Origin: an uncultured Roseobacter sp.
GTDB lineage: Bacteria; Pseudomonadota; Alphaproteobacteria; Rhodobacterales; Rhodobacteraceae
Length of the DNA stretch: 64,000 nucleotides
Assembly: GCA_913054455.1 (NCBI GenBank)
Contig: CAJXIL010000001.1
Location: forward strand, 1 to 64,000
Direction of reading: 5' to 3'
This document shows positions 62,073-64,000 of the stretch, piece by piece. Position 1 is the first letter of the stretch. Each line of letters starts with the position of its first letter. Made by a program: the position numbers and the translations under genes. A model generated the notes under the pieces. It worked only from the letters and a program-made list of their open reading frames with translations. It made no database searches and was not told the DNA's origin.

Positions 62073-64000
62073 ATGCAACAGGGTTTCAATCCATCGGCAG
62101 CAGTTGCCGACACCGATCCGGAAGAAACGCGCGATTGGGTAGAGGCTTTCCTTGGTCTCAAAAACGCAGTGGGCGCAGACCGTGCCCGCTTCATCCTAAA
62201 ACAGCTTGAAGACACAGCCCGGCTCGAAGGACTGAACTCCGGTGAGCAACCCTATTCGTCTTACCGCAATACCATATCTGTCGAGCAACAGGGCACCTAC
62301 CCCGGCGATCTAGAGATCGAATCCCGGCTGACCTCAATTATGCGCTGGAACGCTCTGGCCATGGTGGTGCGCGCCAATGAGGCCTATGGCGGCCTGGGTG
62401 GACATATCGCCAGCTATGCCTCTGCAGCCGAGATCTTTGAGGTTGGATTTAACCATTTTTTTCGTGCCCGCGACGACAGTTTTGGCGGCGATCTGGTCTA
62501 CTACCAGCCTCATTCTGCCCCTGGCATCTATGCACGCGCCTTTTTGGAAGGGCGTCTGGACCGGACCCAACTGGCCAACTATCGCCAGGAGGTTGCCGGC
62601 AATGGGCTGTGTTCCTACCCTCATCCCTGGCTGATGCCCGATTTCTGGCAATTCCCCACCGGATCCATGGGAATTGGGCCGCTCAATGCGGTCTATCAGG
62701 CGCGCTATATGCGCTATCTTGAAGCGCGCGGCTTCGCCCAAACCCAGGACCGCCATGTCTGGGGCGTGTTTGGCGACGGCGAGATGGACGAGCCGGAATC
62801 CATTGCCGGCCTCACACTGGCTGCACGCGAGGGATTGGATAACCTGACCTTTATCGTCAATTGCAATCTACAGCGTCTGGATGGTCCGGTGCGCGGCAAT
62901 GGCCAGGTGATCCAAGAGCTGGAATCCCTGTTCATCGGCGCGGGTTGGAATGTGATCAAGGTGCTTTGGGGATCTGAATGGGATGAACTGTTTGCCCGTG
63001 ACAAAGACAATGTGCTGTTGAGCCGTTTTGCCCAAACCGTTGATGGACAATACCAAAATCTTGGCGCCAAGGATGGCGACTATAACCGGGAAAAGTTCTT
63101 TAATGCGGATCCACGCAGTGCCGCTTTGGTCAGCCATATGTCCGAGGAGGAAATCAACAACCTCAAACGCGGCGGCCATGATCTGCGCAAACTCTATGCA
63201 GCCTTTGCCGCCGCCAAGGCCGAAAAGGGACGACCAACCGTCATCCTCGCCAAAACCAAAAAGGGATATGGCATGGGCGGCGCTGGCGAAAGCCGGATGA
63301 TCGCGCATCAGGCCAAGAAAATAGACACGGAGGCACTGTTTCAGTTTCGCGACAGGTTCAATCTTCCCATCTCGGATCAGGACGTAGAAGAGATGAACCT
63401 ATTTGAGCCGAAAGCAGAGAGCAAAGAAATGATCTATCTGCACGCAAAGCGTCAGGCGCTGGGGGGCTATATGCCCAAGCGGGAGCGCGCCGCTCCAAAG
63501 GCCAGCATGGCCGCTGCTCCGGCACTGGAAAAATACGGAAAATTTGCGCTGGAGGCGGATGGCAAGGAAATGTCCTCCACTATGGCGGCCGTTCGGATGA
63601 TGGGTGGACTGCTCAAGGACAAACAGTTTGGCCCTCGCGTTGTTCCCATTGTCGCAGATGAGGCCCGTACCTTTGGTATGGATAACCTGTTCCGTCAGAT
63701 TGGCATCTATGCGCCCTATGGTCAGCTCTATACCCCCGAAGATGCCGGATCGATGATGTACTACAAAGAAGCTGAAAATGGTCAGCTTCTGGAAGAAGGC
63801 ATCACCGAAGCCGGCGCGCTTTCGTCTTGGGTGGCTGCGGCGAGTTCCTACTCCATCCACGGCATGCCGATGCTGCCCATCTACATCTACTATTCCATGT
63901 TTGGGTTCCAACGGGTTGGCGATTTGATCTGGGCCGCAGCGGATCAGCGTGCGCGCGGTTTCCTTCTGGGCGCCACAGCCGGGCGTACCACCCTATCGGG
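62073..64000 (+). CDS. mdeB: Homodimeric 2-oxoacid dehydrogenase E1 (AceE/MdeB-like), cut by window edge
   Basis: This is the first 642 codons of an AceE-type, thiamine-diphosphate-dependent E1. The thiamine motif runs from FGDGEMDEPES to NCNLQRLDGPVRGN, and GHIASYASAAEIFEVGFNHFF-like AceE landmarks precede it. The gene is open at the right edge (full AceE is about 880-900 residues). Next to methionine gamma-lyase, it corresponds to P. putida MdeB, which acts on 2-oxobutyrate rather than pyruvate. I prefer ATG 62073, 6 bases after AGGAG, to ATG 62067. Alphaproteobacteria normally use a two-subunit pyruvate E1, which strengthens the specialised reading. Confidence 0.93.
   Translation, partial: MQQGFNPSAAVADTDPEETRDWVEAFLGLKNAVGADRARFILKQLEDTARLEGLNSGEQPYSSYRNTISVEQQGTYPGDLEIESRLTSIMRWNALAMVVRANEAYGGLGGHIASYASAAEIFEVGFNHFFRARDDSFGGDLVYYQPHSAPGIYARAFLEGRLDRTQLANYRQEVAGNGLCSYPHPWLMPDFWQFPTGSMGIGPLNAVYQARYMRYLEARGFAQTQDRHVWGVFGDGEMDEPESIAGLTLAAREGLDNLTFIVNCNLQRLDGPVRGNGQVIQELESLFIGAGWNVIKVLWGSEWDELFARDKDNVLLSRFAQTVDGQYQNLGAKDGDYNREKFFNADPRSAALVSHMSEEEINNLKRGGHDLRKLYAAFAAAKAEKGRPTVILAKTKKGYGMGGAGESRMIAHQAKKIDTEALFQFRDRFNLPISDQDVEEMNLFEPKAESKEMIYLHAKRQALGGYMPKRERAAPKASMAAAPALEKYGKFALEADGKEMSSTMAAVRMMGGLLKDKQFGPRVVPIVADEARTFGMDNLFRQIGIYAPYGQLYTPEDAGSMMYYKEAENGQLLEEGITEAGALSSWVAAASSYSIHGMPMLPIYIYYSMFGFQRVGDLIWAAADQRARGFLLGATAGRTTLS

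Noticed and set aside
1-64000. CRISPR arrays, tRNA or rRNA genes, intact insertion sequences or prophage
   Set aside because: No spaced repeats, cloverleaf-like sequences, transposase or phage structural genes were recognised by eye; small RNAs could be missed.

Overview
The window looks like a chromosomal segment of an alphaproteobacterium of the Rhodobacteraceae, most likely the marine Roseobacter group. This is inferred from gene content (a hut operon with HutF and HutG, a BCCT transporter, methionine gamma-lyase next to a homodimeric dehydrogenase E1, DoeB-like deacylases, Anbu), the fairly high GC content and the dense, ATGA-overlapping gene packing. No rRNA, tRNA, CRISPR array, intact insertion sequence or prophage was seen.

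Layout. 1-6277: chemotaxis genes, with STAS-cheY-cheA leftward (cheA runs off the left edge) and MCP-cheB-cheD rightward. 6503-9042: modABC molybdate importer. 9113-12267: two tandem LysM/solute-binding fusion proteins and an unrecognised single-pass membrane protein. 12678-20108: complete histidine catabolism by the HutF/HutG route (hutF divergent from hutIHGU, then hutC). 20375-23217: a PAS hybrid histidine kinase and an Lrp/AsnC regulator. 23285-26784: a three-gene catabolic operon (M24 hydrolase, diaminopropionate ammonia-lyase-like enzyme, M20 amidohydrolase). 27080-31812: a PPP-type phosphatase, an orphan UDP-sugar dehydrogenase, a membrane alpha/beta hydrolase and a DUF4265-like gene.

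31994-40481 is the most unusual stretch. A five-gene Anbu operon (proteasome-like peptidase, two transglutaminase-like proteins, alpha-E protein, circularly permuted ATP-grasp) lies beside a compact cassette of an ATP-grasp ligase, an acyl carrier protein and a thioesterase-fold protein with a cysteine nucleophile, divergent from a second ATP-grasp enzyme. It resembles a small amide-bond-forming biosynthetic locus without adenylation or condensation domains.

40557-42487: LysR regulator, a short-chain dehydrogenase lacking the catalytic Tyr and Lys, and a small membrane protein. 42588-46710: an ArsR-controlled operon of unusual composition (DoeB-like deacylase, AqpS-like channel, PatB/MalY-like C-S lyase, ArsH) with no ArsC, ArsB or Acr3. 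46774-50253: LysR, SDR, a gene-poor stretch that may be decayed, and a quinone-oxidoreductase-like protein. 50316-55948: a LacI-controlled ABC importer ending in a GpdQ/CpdA-type phosphodiesterase. 56004-57858: an ECF41 sigma factor operon with an AhpD-like CxxC protein and a perfect ECF41-type promoter. 58181-64000: BCCT transporter, then mdeR-mdeA-mdeB, turning methionine into methanethiol, ammonia and 2-oxobutyrate and oxidising the latter (mdeB runs off the right edge).

All family assignments come from reading motifs and lengths by eye; no database search was run.
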